Source: Methanothrix sp. (GTDB lineage: Archaea; Halobacteriota; Methanosarcinia; Methanotrichales; Methanotrichaceae). From it: a stretch of 64,000 bases of DNA. Position numbers and translations under genes: made by a program. The notes beneath the pieces were generated by a model that saw only the letters and a program-made list of their open reading frames with translations, searched no databases and was not told the DNA's origin. Where the stretch lies: contig NZ_JASFYM010000002.1 of NCBI RefSeq assembly GCF_030055635.1, forward strand, positions 31,290 to 95,289, given 5' to 3'. This document shows, one piece after another, positions 50,549 through 58,571 of this stretch (positions within the stretch are counted from its first letter, which is position 1; every line of letters begins with the position of its first letter).

Positions 50549-50732
50549 TCTCGATCTCGCCTGGAATAACCACGTCGTTAAATGGAACAGGGACCCCGTC
50601 CCTAGTGATCACCACGGTCTCCGGGTTTATGCCAAGGAGATCCAGAAGCTCATAGTACGAGGTCCCCTCAGGCAGCATGATCTGCCTCTCAGCCTCGACA
50701 TCGGCGAATATCCTCACAGATACAGATATCAA
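50523..50732 (-). CDS. ThiS/MoaD-like ubiquitin-fold protein with Ala-Gly tail
   Basis: 69 residues with the beta-grasp pattern of sulfur carriers (VSVRIFADVEAERQIMLPEG, YYELLDLLGINPETVVITRDG, VPVPFNDVVIPGEIEIIRVVS). The family normally ends in Gly-Gly, but here the last residues are Ser-Ala-Gly, so activation by an E1-like enzyme might still use the final Gly or might be lost. It starts with TTG, eight bases after GAGGAG in the tail of the upstream small gene. Confidence 0.8.
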   Translation of the reverse strand: MISVSVRIFADVEAERQIMLPEGTSYYELLDLLGINPETVVITRDGVPVPFNDVVIPGEIEIIRVVSAG

Positions 50733-50737
50733 AACCT

Positions 50738-50884
50738 CTACTCCTCACCGCCTGCGCCCTTCAGCTCATCCAGGTGTGTCTTCAGCAGCTTCTCCTCAAG
50801 GCTCTCCATCTTCTTGCCGCCCTTCCTCTCGGTCTCGCGCTTCTTGAACTTAGGCACAAGCACCACCAGAAAGTAGGATGTCAT
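50738..50884 (-). CDS. Small charged protein upstream of the ThiS-like gene
   Basis: 48 residues from the ATG at 50884 to TAG at 50738-50740. A short hydrophobic start (SYFLVVLVPKF) is followed by a lysine/glutamate-rich helix (KKRETERKGGKKMESLEEKL). It ends GAGGEE. Its stop lies 5 nt before the ThiS-like start, and its last codons carry that gene's ribosome binding site, which argues for real translation. No family is recognised; a short GTG-started version is possible. Confidence 0.5.
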   Translation of the reverse strand: MTSYFLVVLVPKFKKRETERKGGKKMESLEEKLLKTHLDELKGAGGEE

Positions 50885-50987
50885 CAACTGTATTAAGTTT
50901 TATCCTTATTTTTAAGGACGGACAGGATAATGGATTTGATGTGAATTATAAAGCATATCGTTATATCTAGATTCCAATTGATTCCAT

Positions 50988-51122
50988 GGCTCATCCCAGT
51001 GATTCAACGGATCGGTAGTCTTGCAGAAAGGCGAGGTCGAATGCTGCTGGTTGTGGTTATCAGGTCTCGCCTCTCCAACAATTTGACCGTTATGACCTTG
51101 AGAGCACTGCAACTGCATCATG
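50988..51122 (+). repeat. Degenerate dispersed repeat, copy 4
   Basis: Matches the reverse strand of 1357-1490 (GGCTCATCCC.GTGATTCA as best block) and shares AATGCTGCTGG and the following bases weakly with copies 1 and 3. It lies in the 293-bp space before the presenilin-like gene. Confidence 0.45.
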
Positions 51123-51177
51123 CTTCCGGGCAGATCCAGGGAGAGCCTTTTTAAAATATGAGCTGCATCTTTTCACC

Positions 51178-52029
51178 ATGGGAAGACGAGCAGAGCGTCC
51201 CATGCTGTGGATGCTGCTTCTGATAGTCGTGGTTCAGATCCTCTCGCTTGGCATGATGCCCGCGCTCTCGGCGAGCGAGGTCCGGGTATTTGAGGACCCC
51301 TCCGCGACGTCTAACGCCGTACTCTACATAGTTCTGGTGCTGATATTCACAGGATTCCTGCTCCTGGCTACTAAGCTCGGCTGGGTCTGGCTCATCTCGG
51401 GGACGATCCAGCTCTGCCTCTTCCTCAGCGTCTTTTATGTTCTCGGCGTATACCTGCCATGGCTGCTGGCATTCTCGATCTCCATTGTCCTGATGCTTGC
51501 GATGATATACTATCCGGAGTGGTACGTGGTGGACTCGCTGGGGATTCTGGTGAGCGCAGGAGTCAGCGTTCTCTTCGGGATCAGCATGGAGACCCTGCCC
51601 GTGCTCGTTCTCCTCTCCATTCTTGCTGTTTATGATGCGATATCTGTCTACAAAACAAAGCACATGGTCACGCTGGCTGAGAGCGTGATAAAGATAAGAG
51701 CGCCTCTGCTCTTCGTCATCCCGAAGAGCAGAAGCTACAGCTTCCGTATCCAGGGAGCAGATGGAAGGGGGGCGTACTTCCTGGGTCTGGGGGACGCGAT
51801 AATGCCATCGGTGCTGGTCGTCTCCGCGAACTGGTCTCTACCAGCGAATCATGCCATCTTCGGCGTCACTCTGCCGGCGATCGGCGCGATGCTCGGGACA
51901 TACATAGGGTTCATGGTTCTCGCGGCGACCTCGGGCGAGAAACCGCAGGCTGGACTGCCCTTCCTCAACGGCGGAGCTGTGATCGGATTCCTCACAGGAT
52001 GCATGCTATCGGGCGTGCGGCCGTTCTGA
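51178..52029 (+). CDS. Presenilin/signal-peptide-peptidase-like aspartyl protease
   Basis: 283 residues with about nine membrane helices. The two catalytic aspartates are Asp153 in VYDAISVYK and Asp206 in LGLGDAIMPS, and the third family motif, normally PAL, reads AGLPFLN. The protein therefore belongs to the archaeal presenilin homologue group that cleaves peptides inside the membrane. It is a single gene. Its natural substrates are unknown; remnants of signal peptides are a fair guess. Confidence 0.92.
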   Translation: MGRRAERPMLWMLLLIVVVQILSLGMMPALSASEVRVFEDPSATSNAVLYIVLVLIFTGFLLLATKLGWVWLISGTIQLCLFLSVFYVLGVYLPWLLAFSISIVLMLAMIYYPEWYVVDSLGILVSAGVSVLFGISMETLPVLVLLSILAVYDAISVYKTKHMVTLAESVIKIRAPLLFVIPKSRSYSFRIQGADGRGAYFLGLGDAIMPSVLVVSANWSLPANHAIFGVTLPAIGAMLGTYIGFMVLAATSGEKPQAGLPFLNGGAVIGFLTGCMLSGVRPF

Positions 52030-52130
52030 GCGAGACGCAGCTGGTTCTCTGGGTTCAGAGTGGTACGGCACTGCGCTGCGGGGCCCACTGAGTCCCAGGA
52101 TGTTCTCGCCGCCTCTGGAATGCTGATGCG

Positions 52131-52172
52131 GTGAATTCCCCTCAGGCCTGAAGACCGGAGTTGGCGGCCTGC
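52131..52172 (+). repeat. IS200/IS605-like end hairpin, diverged copy
   Basis: GTGAATTCCCCTCAGGCCTG, AAGACCGGAG and TTGGCGGCCTG keep the general layout, but the hairpin has mismatches. It sits between two convergent genes. Confidence 0.45.
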
Positions 52173-52181
52173 AGATCTCCA

Positions 52182-53339
52182 TCATCGAGGTGCAACCTGA
52201 AAGTCCACCCTGCTCCTCCTTCCCAGGAGATATGGGGCAGATGAGTAGCGCACCATGAATTTAAGACCGCTATGAAGCGCCTCTGCAGGGTCCAGGGGTT
52301 CCACGACGGAGATGTCGATATGCTCGCCGTCCATCTTCCGCACGACCTCTGATGCCATCTGGAGCCTCTCCGAGTACTTCAGATCGATTATCTCACCGCC
52401 ATCGATAAAGACCGCATCCCAGATGACGATCATGGGCTGGATTGACGACCGCCTCGAGCTCCTTCTACGGTTTATCAGCCGGGTGATCTGAGCGCGACCC
52501 CCCTCTGCATGCATCTCTCCCTCGAGCATTGCAGGTCCGATCATATCTGTTTCGAGCCCGCTGACAAGATGGCTGACATCCCTCCGCCTGGTGGTGAAGA
52601 GCCTGGAGCTCTCCTCGGATACATGGAGCTGGACCCTGATGCCTCTTCTCGCATAGCAGATGTGATCCGATCCGGTAACGAAACCATGCGCAGATGTGGG
52701 CTCCACCGTAGGGATATCCATCATGACGAAAGGAATACCGGGGGCGAGCCTTATCCCATCCAGAGAACCGGAGGATGCAGCCTCAGCGACCAGCCCCATC
52801 TCCGGCAGCCTCGAGTATGCATCCCATACCTTCTCGACATCCACCCCAAAGGCTCTTGATATCGCCGTCGCGATCGTCCTCGGCCCGATACCGGATCTGA
52901 GCCCTGCTGCTGTTAGCGCTATGCACCTTCCCTCAAGCGGCTCTGAGGAGAGCAGGAGACCTGTCAGCATCGACCTGCGCCTCCCCTCAGAGCCACGCCC
53001 CTTTGACTTCATGACCCTGTTGAGCACGCTGTGGACATAGCATATGTCGAGAGATGCTTCGCCTATGCCGGTCTGGCGCCTGTGGCGGATCGCATGCTCG
53101 GCCATCTCCCCGAGGTCGCCACCCTCGATCTGGTCGGAGATCGAGAATAGTACATCCATCATCACATCCCTTCCGGTGAGCTCCCCCGGACTCCAGCTCG
53201 GCCTTATATCCCCAGTCAGGAGCCGCACCGCCGGGCATATCTCCTCTCTGGATAACGATCTCAGCAGAGATGTCAGGGCGCCGATCCTGTCTCTGCTCCT
53301 GGAACTCAGGAGCTCCGCGATTCTCCTGTATTCAGTCAT
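52182..53339 (-). CDS. DNA-ligase-like protein lacking the catalytic lysine
   Basis: About 385 residues from the ATG at 53339 (GGAGGG ahead; an alternative ATG at 53414 abuts the preceding stop). Residues ~1-190 resemble the DNA-binding N-terminal domain of archaeal ATP-dependent ligase (LLTGDIRPSWSPGELTG, and SLDICYVHSVLNRVMKSKGRGSEGRR). The following part resembles the adenylation domain (RVQLH, RLFTTRRRDVSHL, EGEMHA), but the site normally reading K-x-D-G-x-R is YARRGIR, so no AMP-lysine can form. The OB-fold domain is missing. It may be a DNA-binding relic with a new role. Confidence 0.7.
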   Translation of the reverse strand: MTEYRRIAELLSSRSRDRIGALTSLLRSLSREEICPAVRLLTGDIRPSWSPGELTGRDVMMDVLFSISDQIEGGDLGEMAEHAIRHRRQTGIGEASLDICYVHSVLNRVMKSKGRGSEGRRRSMLTGLLLSSEPLEGRCIALTAAGLRSGIGPRTIATAISRAFGVDVEKVWDAYSRLPEMGLVAEAASSGSLDGIRLAPGIPFVMMDIPTVEPTSAHGFVTGSDHICYARRGIRVQLHVSEESSRLFTTRRRDVSHLVSGLETDMIGPAMLEGEMHAEGGRAQITRLINRRRSSRRSSIQPMIVIWDAVFIDGGEIIDLKYSERLQMASEVVRKMDGEHIDISVVEPLDPAEALHSGLKFMVRYSSAPYLLGRRSRVDFQVAPR

Positions 53340-53414
53340 AACCCTCCAGGGCGCCGGGACGGCAGAAGCGTCAGGCAGCGGGCTGGATTTACTGTCCCGA
53401 CCCATCGATGGCAT

Positions 53415-54695
53415 TCATCGTCTGAGCAGCCTCAATATCACGGCGATCCCACACACGTTTATGGCCAGTATCAGGAGAGAGCCCAGGAGCCATCTCGGAA
53501 CAACCCCTGAGCTGGACTCACGCAGGTCCACAGTGGTGTCATCGGAGAGCACGATGGATCTCAGATGGCCGTTGAGATACAGATCGTAAACTCCCCGCTC
53601 CAGCCCCCGGAATGTATAGCTTGAGGATCCACTCTCTCCTGCAATAACAGAGCCGTTTCTGCGAACCTCCACGCTGCCCGGCCGCGGCAGCTCCACACGC
53701 AGGGTGTATGTCCTTCGTATGGGCAGACTCCTTCCATCGCTCATCGCCAGATCTCCCTCGATGCCGAGCAGCGCCAGAAGCGTCGGAGCGATATCAGCCT
53801 GCGACCACTTTCCGCCGAGGACAACATCGTCGACGCCAGGACCGATTGCTATCAGAGGTATCCTGAGGCTCTCCAGGCAGTTCGAGTAGTTCTCTCCGGC
53901 ATGCCCACCGCGTGATCCCTTGAAGGACATGCCGTGATCCGCGGTAACAATGAGAAGCACACCCCTCTCCCTGCATGCGCGAACTAGCTCTCCCAGCCCC
54001 ACATCCAGGGCCCTCACCGCCCTGATGTACTCATCGAACCCCCTGTAATGACCTGCGGAGTCGATGCCGCCGAGGTTAACGATCAGCAGAAACGGCCGGT
54101 CCAGCCTTCTCACCATGTCTGAGGCCGCATCGAGCCCCCAGCGATTGTATCTGGAGTAGCCTGAGCTGTAAAAGCGGTAGGCGTGCATCCACTCCTCCAT
54201 GATCTCCCTCACATCCTCCGGCAGATCGCCTCTCGATCCCATCGTAGGATCCCCCGAGAGGGAGTTGTTCTCGAAGAAAAGAACACCATCCTGCTCCAGG
54301 AGCAAGTTCATGAAGTCGCCCCTCTGGAGCAACGCGAGGCAGATGTACCCGCTGCGTCGAGCTGCATCGAATATCGTGGCGTTATCTATTCCCACCAGGA
54401 TCTCATCCGCAACCGAGCATCCTGTGACAATCGTGCTGTGCCCCGGGACGGTGGACGGCGCCGGCGCCCGGATGTCGAGAACCCTGGCGCCATCGCTGAG
54501 GTTGAACAGCACCGCCTGCTCCAGCGGTCTTCCCTCCACTGAGTACGGCATGTGCTCAGGGTAGATGTAGCTCGACCCGAGCCCATCGACGATGAGAAGA
54601 ACAGCTCCCCTAGGCAGCGCTTCACCGCCCGTGTACACGCCATCACTGGCGCAGATTGCTGGAGATATGAGAAGAAAAAGTATGAGCGAAAGCAT
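53415..54695 (-). CDS. Exported alkaline-phosphatase-superfamily phosphohydrolase, membrane-anchored
   Basis: 426 residues. Signal peptide (LSLILFLLISPAICA), a metal site starting LLIVDGLGSSYI, the nucleophile region RAPAPSTVPGHSTIVTG, VNLGGIDSAGHYRGFDEY, and TADHGMSFKGSRGGH, all matching the alkaline phosphatase/phosphodiesterase superfamily. A small beta domain and a C-terminal membrane helix (LLGSLLILAINVCGIAVIL) place the enzyme outside the cell. The substrate, possibly a phosphodiester or sulfate, is unknown. It overlaps the end of Fae-Hps by 1 nt. Confidence 0.88.
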   Translation of the reverse strand: MLSLILFLLISPAICASDGVYTGGEALPRGAVLLIVDGLGSSYIYPEHMPYSVEGRPLEQAVLFNLSDGARVLDIRAPAPSTVPGHSTIVTGCSVADEILVGIDNATIFDAARRSGYICLALLQRGDFMNLLLEQDGVLFFENNSLSGDPTMGSRGDLPEDVREIMEEWMHAYRFYSSGYSRYNRWGLDAASDMVRRLDRPFLLIVNLGGIDSAGHYRGFDEYIRAVRALDVGLGELVRACRERGVLLIVTADHGMSFKGSRGGHAGENYSNCLESLRIPLIAIGPGVDDVVLGGKWSQADIAPTLLALLGIEGDLAMSDGRSLPIRRTYTLRVELPRPGSVEVRRNGSVIAGESGSSSYTFRGLERGVYDLYLNGHLRSIVLSDDTTVDLRESSSGVVPRWLLGSLLILAINVCGIAVILRLLRR

Positions 54696-55888
54696 CAGAA
54701 GTCTGTCATGATCCTGTACTGATCGATCTCGCTCTTCTTCAGCTGGCTCAGGAACTGCTCCGTCATATCCCTGACATCCTTCGATCTCGTTATCGCCCTG
54801 CCGACCACGATTATGTCAGCTCCAGCCCTGAGCGCATCCCTGACGTTATCAACCCTGATCCCGCCAGCAACCGCAACCAGAAGTCTCTTCCCGAGAGATT
54901 TGATCTCAGGGATGCTCTGCCAGGCATGCTCGCTGTTCTCCATATCGATCGCCCTGTGGAGCTCAACGACATCAGGAAGCACCGAAAGGCTCCTTAGAAC
55001 CTCAACAGGATCGCTCACGTTGAGCATGTCCACTATGGAGTATATGCCGGTCTTCCTGGCCTCCCTGATCGCAAGCTCTATGGTCTTCCTGGGCGCCAGT
55101 CCGGATATGACAACAGCATCAGCGGACGCATCAGCAGCGAGCCTGACCTCGAGATTCCCCGTGTCCAGGGTCTTCAGATCGAGTATGACGAACGATCCTG
55201 GCCTTGCTCTCCGCACCTCCCTCACGACCTGAACACCGTGCATCTTCACCAGCGGCGTGCCGATCTCAATCAGCACATGATCGCTTCCTGGGATCTCAGA
55301 CAGAACCCTCTTCACCTCGGCGAGATCGACGATATCGAATGCTATCTGCAGGTACGGCGGATCCCAGAGCCTCATTACCCTGTAGCCCATCACAGGATGC
55401 ACGGATCTGTCCTTCTCGTAGAGAACCTTATCGACATCCGGGAATCCCTCCATTGCCCTCTGTATGGCGAGCTTCGTCGCGCCGTAGTTGTATCTGTAGA
55501 TCGCATCGTAGTCCTTAGCATCCGGATGAATGAACACTGATACTATTATCACCAGCTCCTCGGCACGCTCCTTTGGGATCACACCCTCCTCCACCGAGTC
55601 TGCAACTGCCTTTGCCACAGCACTCTGAGCTGGACCGAATATGATGGCTGCCTGCTCCATGTTCTTCACGGTGACCTTCGGAACTATCAGCGTCGATGGC
55701 TTTGCCGGCAGGTTCGGCCTTATGACAGATAGAAGCGGTGTATGCCCGGCTGATAGCTGCGTGAGTCCATTCGCAAACGCAATGCCCACCGGACCGTCCT
55801 TATCCCCGATAAGCAGATCGATGTGAGCTACCTCGGGCTCCTTCCCGATAAGAGCCTCTCCTACTAAAAACAATCCTACACCTCTCAT
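54695..55888 (-). CDS. fae-hps: Fused formaldehyde-activating enzyme / hexulose-6-phosphate synthase
   Basis: About 397 residues from the ATG at 55888. The N-terminal ~160 residues are Fae ([49 protein letters not shown]), which joins formaldehyde to tetrahydromethanopterin. The C-terminal ~230 residues are Hps, a TIM barrel ([32 protein letters not shown]). In methanogens this fusion makes ribulose 5-phosphate by the reverse ribulose-monophosphate route, supplying pentoses. GCTTTATC at about 55935 may be the TATA box. Confidence 0.97.
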   Translation of the reverse strand: MRGVGLFLVGEALIGKEPEVAHIDLLIGDKDGPVGIAFANGLTQLSAGHTPLLSVIRPNLPAKPSTLIVPKVTVKNMEQAAIIFGPAQSAVAKAVADSVEEGVIPKERAEELVIIVSVFIHPDAKDYDAIYRYNYGATKLAIQRAMEGFPDVDKVLYEKDRSVHPVMGYRVMRLWDPPYLQIAFDIVDLAEVKRVLSEIPGSDHVLIEIGTPLVKMHGVQVVREVRRARPGSFVILDLKTLDTGNLEVRLAADASADAVVISGLAPRKTIELAIREARKTGIYSIVDMLNVSDPVEVLRSLSVLPDVVELHRAIDMENSEHAWQSIPEIKSLGKRLLVAVAGGIRVDNVRDALRAGADIIVVGRAITRSKDVRDMTEQFLSQLKKSEIDQYRIMTDF

Positions 55889-56232
55889 CCCGATCAAGGC
55901 TGCTGACGTATTAATCTTTCCGCCTGTCTGATAAAGCATGAGATGCTGGATTCCGGTCCAGGCGGCACTCTCAGATTCCACACGCTCCACCCCGGACCTG
56001 CCTGCCATTTCAGGAGGTCTGACGGTGACAGGAGAGCTGCTCTTACCAGAATCTCTGAGATTCTACACATGAGCCTGATGGGGCGGACTCTCTGAAGAAT
56101 GCTCATCTCCGCGAATTATCGGAGGTCTGGATTGAGCCGGGTTTCCGGGATCGCTGGAGGCTATTTTTCCATCAATCCGCAGTTCGACCGGATGAGCCCT
56201 GAAGAAACCTCCAGCTCTGTCTCCATGTGCTG
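55889..56232. other. 344-bp intergenic region
   Basis: It holds the Fae-Hps promoter on the minus strand. An open frame continues upstream of that gene to 56008, but it lacks family similarity. Nothing else is recognisable. Confidence 0.5.
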
Positions 56233-57036
56233 TCAGGAGATGTCTCTCATCTGCCAGAGCATCTCCTGGACGACTCCGGTCATCGCCGCTCTCCTTCTTG
56301 CCTCACTGATGAGCATCCTTGAGACGCGCTGCTTCGTGTAGAGATCCTCCTCCCACTCCAGATCACTGTAGCCGACGTCCATCAGCATCAGCCCCTCCGG
56401 CGGTGCGGTGGGAGCGCCGTGCGGGGTCGATGGATCGAGAAGCTCCTGGATCCAGCCCGCAGGTTTCTCGCCCGTGCCGATCAGCTCGAGGGCTCCGACG
56501 ATACGCCGGACCATGTTCCAGAGAAACCCATCAGCTCTTATATCGAATACTACGATCCCTCCACGCTCGTTCACATCTATGGACATAACCCTGCGAACCG
56601 TGTCCACCTTCGAAGTGGAGAAGTTCCTGAAGTCATGGGTGCCGACAAGATGCTCTGCAGCCTCTCTCACTGAGCTCAGGTCCAGATCCGGAGAGAACAG
56701 AAAGTACCTGTACTCCCTCCATAAGGCGCTCCACCTGGCGCTGAAACCGACCGGCGCGACAGCCCTGGCCCATGCCCACACATCGGATGGCAGGAAACCG
56801 TTGATCACCCTGGGATATGAAAGATGCGCGCTCTCCTCATCAATCCAGAAGTCGATGACCTGGCCGAGCGCGCTGACGCCTCTGTCTGTCCTTCCCGCAT
56901 AGCAGAAGTCCCCGTTTGCAACCCCGATTCTCAGGAGAGCATCTCTTATGACGGATTCCACCGTCCGGAGACCCGGCTGCCTCTGGAATCCGTAGTAACG
57001 ATCTCCGAGATACGCGATCTTCAGTGCAACCTTCAT
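56233..57036 (-). CDS. truA: tRNA pseudouridine synthase A
   Basis: 267 residues. The catalytic Asp lies in CYAGRTDRGVSALGQVI, and YLGDRYYGFQRQPGLRTVE is the N-terminal signature. VGTHDFRNFSTSKVDTVRRV and FLWNMVRRIVGAL are typical further blocks. It makes pseudouridine at positions 38-40 of tRNA anticodon stems. It is a single gene; the start is the first ATG. Confidence 0.96.
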   Translation of the reverse strand: MKVALKIAYLGDRYYGFQRQPGLRTVESVIRDALLRIGVANGDFCYAGRTDRGVSALGQVIDFWIDEESAHLSYPRVINGFLPSDVWAWARAVAPVGFSARWSALWREYRYFLFSPDLDLSSVREAAEHLVGTHDFRNFSTSKVDTVRRVMSIDVNERGGIVVFDIRADGFLWNMVRRIVGALELIGTGEKPAGWIQELLDPSTPHGAPTAPPEGLMLMDVGYSDLEWEEDLYTKQRVSRMLISEARRRAAMTGVVQEMLWQMRDIS

Positions 57037-57120
57037 CGCATAAGAGATGGATTTGCCGCGGCGGCTATCTGCAGCCGCCTGCAGCCTGGTGCATAAAATT
57101 TTTGCTCATCTCAGCCGCTA

Positions 57121-58371
57121 TCAGATCTCCCTCGGATCGGTGATCTCTCCTGTTATGGCGCTCGCCCCAGCGACCGCGGGTGAGCAGAGGTAGACCTTGC
57201 CCTGCGGGCTCCCCTGCCTTCCGACGAAGTTTCTGTTGGACGTTGAGAGAGAAACCTCTCCAGGACCGATCAGTCCGAAGCTTCCGCCCATGCACGGACC
57301 GCAGCATGGAGATTCGACGATCGCGCCCGCCTCCATGAACCTCTCTATGAGCCCTGCCCTGAGCGCCCTCATGTACTCCTTCCTGCTCGCGGGGATGACG
57401 ATCATCCTGACGCCCCTTGCGACAGGCTCATCGTTCATCACCTCTGCAGCGAGCTTCAGGTCCTCGAACCGGCCGTTAGTGCAAGATCCCAGGAAGACCT
57501 GATCGATCTTCACATGAGAAAGCCTGCTGACGGGCACCACGTTGTCAACGCGATGGGGCATGGCCACCTGTGGCTCGAGATCGTCCACGTTCCAGTGTTT
57601 TTCTGTGAACACTGCGTCCTCATCCCCTTTAATCGGATCCTCGGTGATCCATTCCTTCAGGTATGTCATGGTCACCCTGTCAGGCTCCACGAGTCCAGCC
57701 TTCGCGCCCATCTCTATCGACATGTTGGTCATGGTCATCCGCTCTGCGACGCTCATCCTCTCGACCGCGGATCCAGCGAACTCGCATGCGAGGTAGTTCG
57801 CGCCATCCGCGCCGATATCCCCGATTATTCTGAGGATTACATCCTTTGATGTGACTCTCCTCGGCAGGCGCCCGTCTATCACAAGCCTGAGGGTCTGAGG
57901 GACCATGAACCAGAGCTTACCTGTAGCGAAGACGCTGGCCATGTCCGTCGAGCCGATGCCGGTCGCGAATGCGCCCAGCGCGCCGTAGGTGCACGTGTGG
58001 GAGTCGGTGCCGACTATCAGCTGCCCTGGAAGCACATGGCCGTTCTCAGGCATGACCTGATGGCAGATTCCGCTGAACACATCGTAGTTTATGATGCCCT
58101 GCTCCTTTGCAAATGCCCGCAGCATCTGGTGGTTCTCAGCCGCCTTTATGCTGTCTGCAGGCACCTGGTGATCGAAGAGGATCACGATCCTGGATGGGTC
58201 CCAGACCCTTGCTCCCCTGCCTGCTATCTCGTAGAAGCCCCTGACAGCAAGTGGCCCGGTTATGTCATGTATCATCGCGCGATCTATCGAGGCCATGACG
58301 AACTCGCCAGCTCTGGCCTCCCTGTTCGCGGCCCTTGAGAATATCTTCTCCGAGAGGGTTTGACCAGCCAT
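57121..58371 (-). CDS. Aconitase-family large subunit (isopropylmalate or homoaconitate isomerase)
   Basis: About 416 residues from an ATG at 58371 ([11 protein letters not shown]); ATGs at 58383 and 58392 are also in frame. The Fe-S cysteines lie in FLGSCTNGR and [10 protein letters not shown], with [19 protein letters not shown] and [20 protein letters not shown] as family motifs. Large subunits of LeuC and of methanogen homoaconitase (HacA) look alike, and no small subunit is next to it, so leucine versus coenzyme-B/2-oxosuberate synthesis cannot be decided. Confidence 0.9.
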   Translation of the reverse strand: MAGQTLSEKIFSRAANREARAGEFVMASIDRAMIHDITGPLAVRGFYEIAGRGARVWDPSRIVILFDHQVPADSIKAAENHQMLRAFAKEQGIINYDVFSGICHQVMPENGHVLPGQLIVGTDSHTCTYGALGAFATGIGSTDMASVFATGKLWFMVPQTLRLVIDGRLPRRVTSKDVILRIIGDIGADGANYLACEFAGSAVERMSVAERMTMTNMSIEMGAKAGLVEPDRVTMTYLKEWITEDPIKGDEDAVFTEKHWNVDDLEPQVAMPHRVDNVVPVSRLSHVKIDQVFLGSCTNGRFEDLKLAAEVMNDEPVARGVRMIVIPASRKEYMRALRAGLIERFMEAGAIVESPCCGPCMGGSFGLIGPGEVSLSTSNRNFVGRQGSPQGKVYLCSPAVAGASAITGEITDPREI

Positions 58372-58571
58372 GCTCAGGCCCATCACGCCCATGATAGATA
58401 AATCTTGACCCTGAAGCCAGTTCGAATCCCCCTGACGGCAGAGCCGCCACAAAAAGTCAGATAGCTGGCTGAGTACACTCCAGCCAGCGTCTTCCAAAGA
58501 CAGTGATATCATCAGCTTGGCTTATGCCCCTGGAGAGCACAGGAGCTGGTAAATTTTGAGCCGCTACAGGA

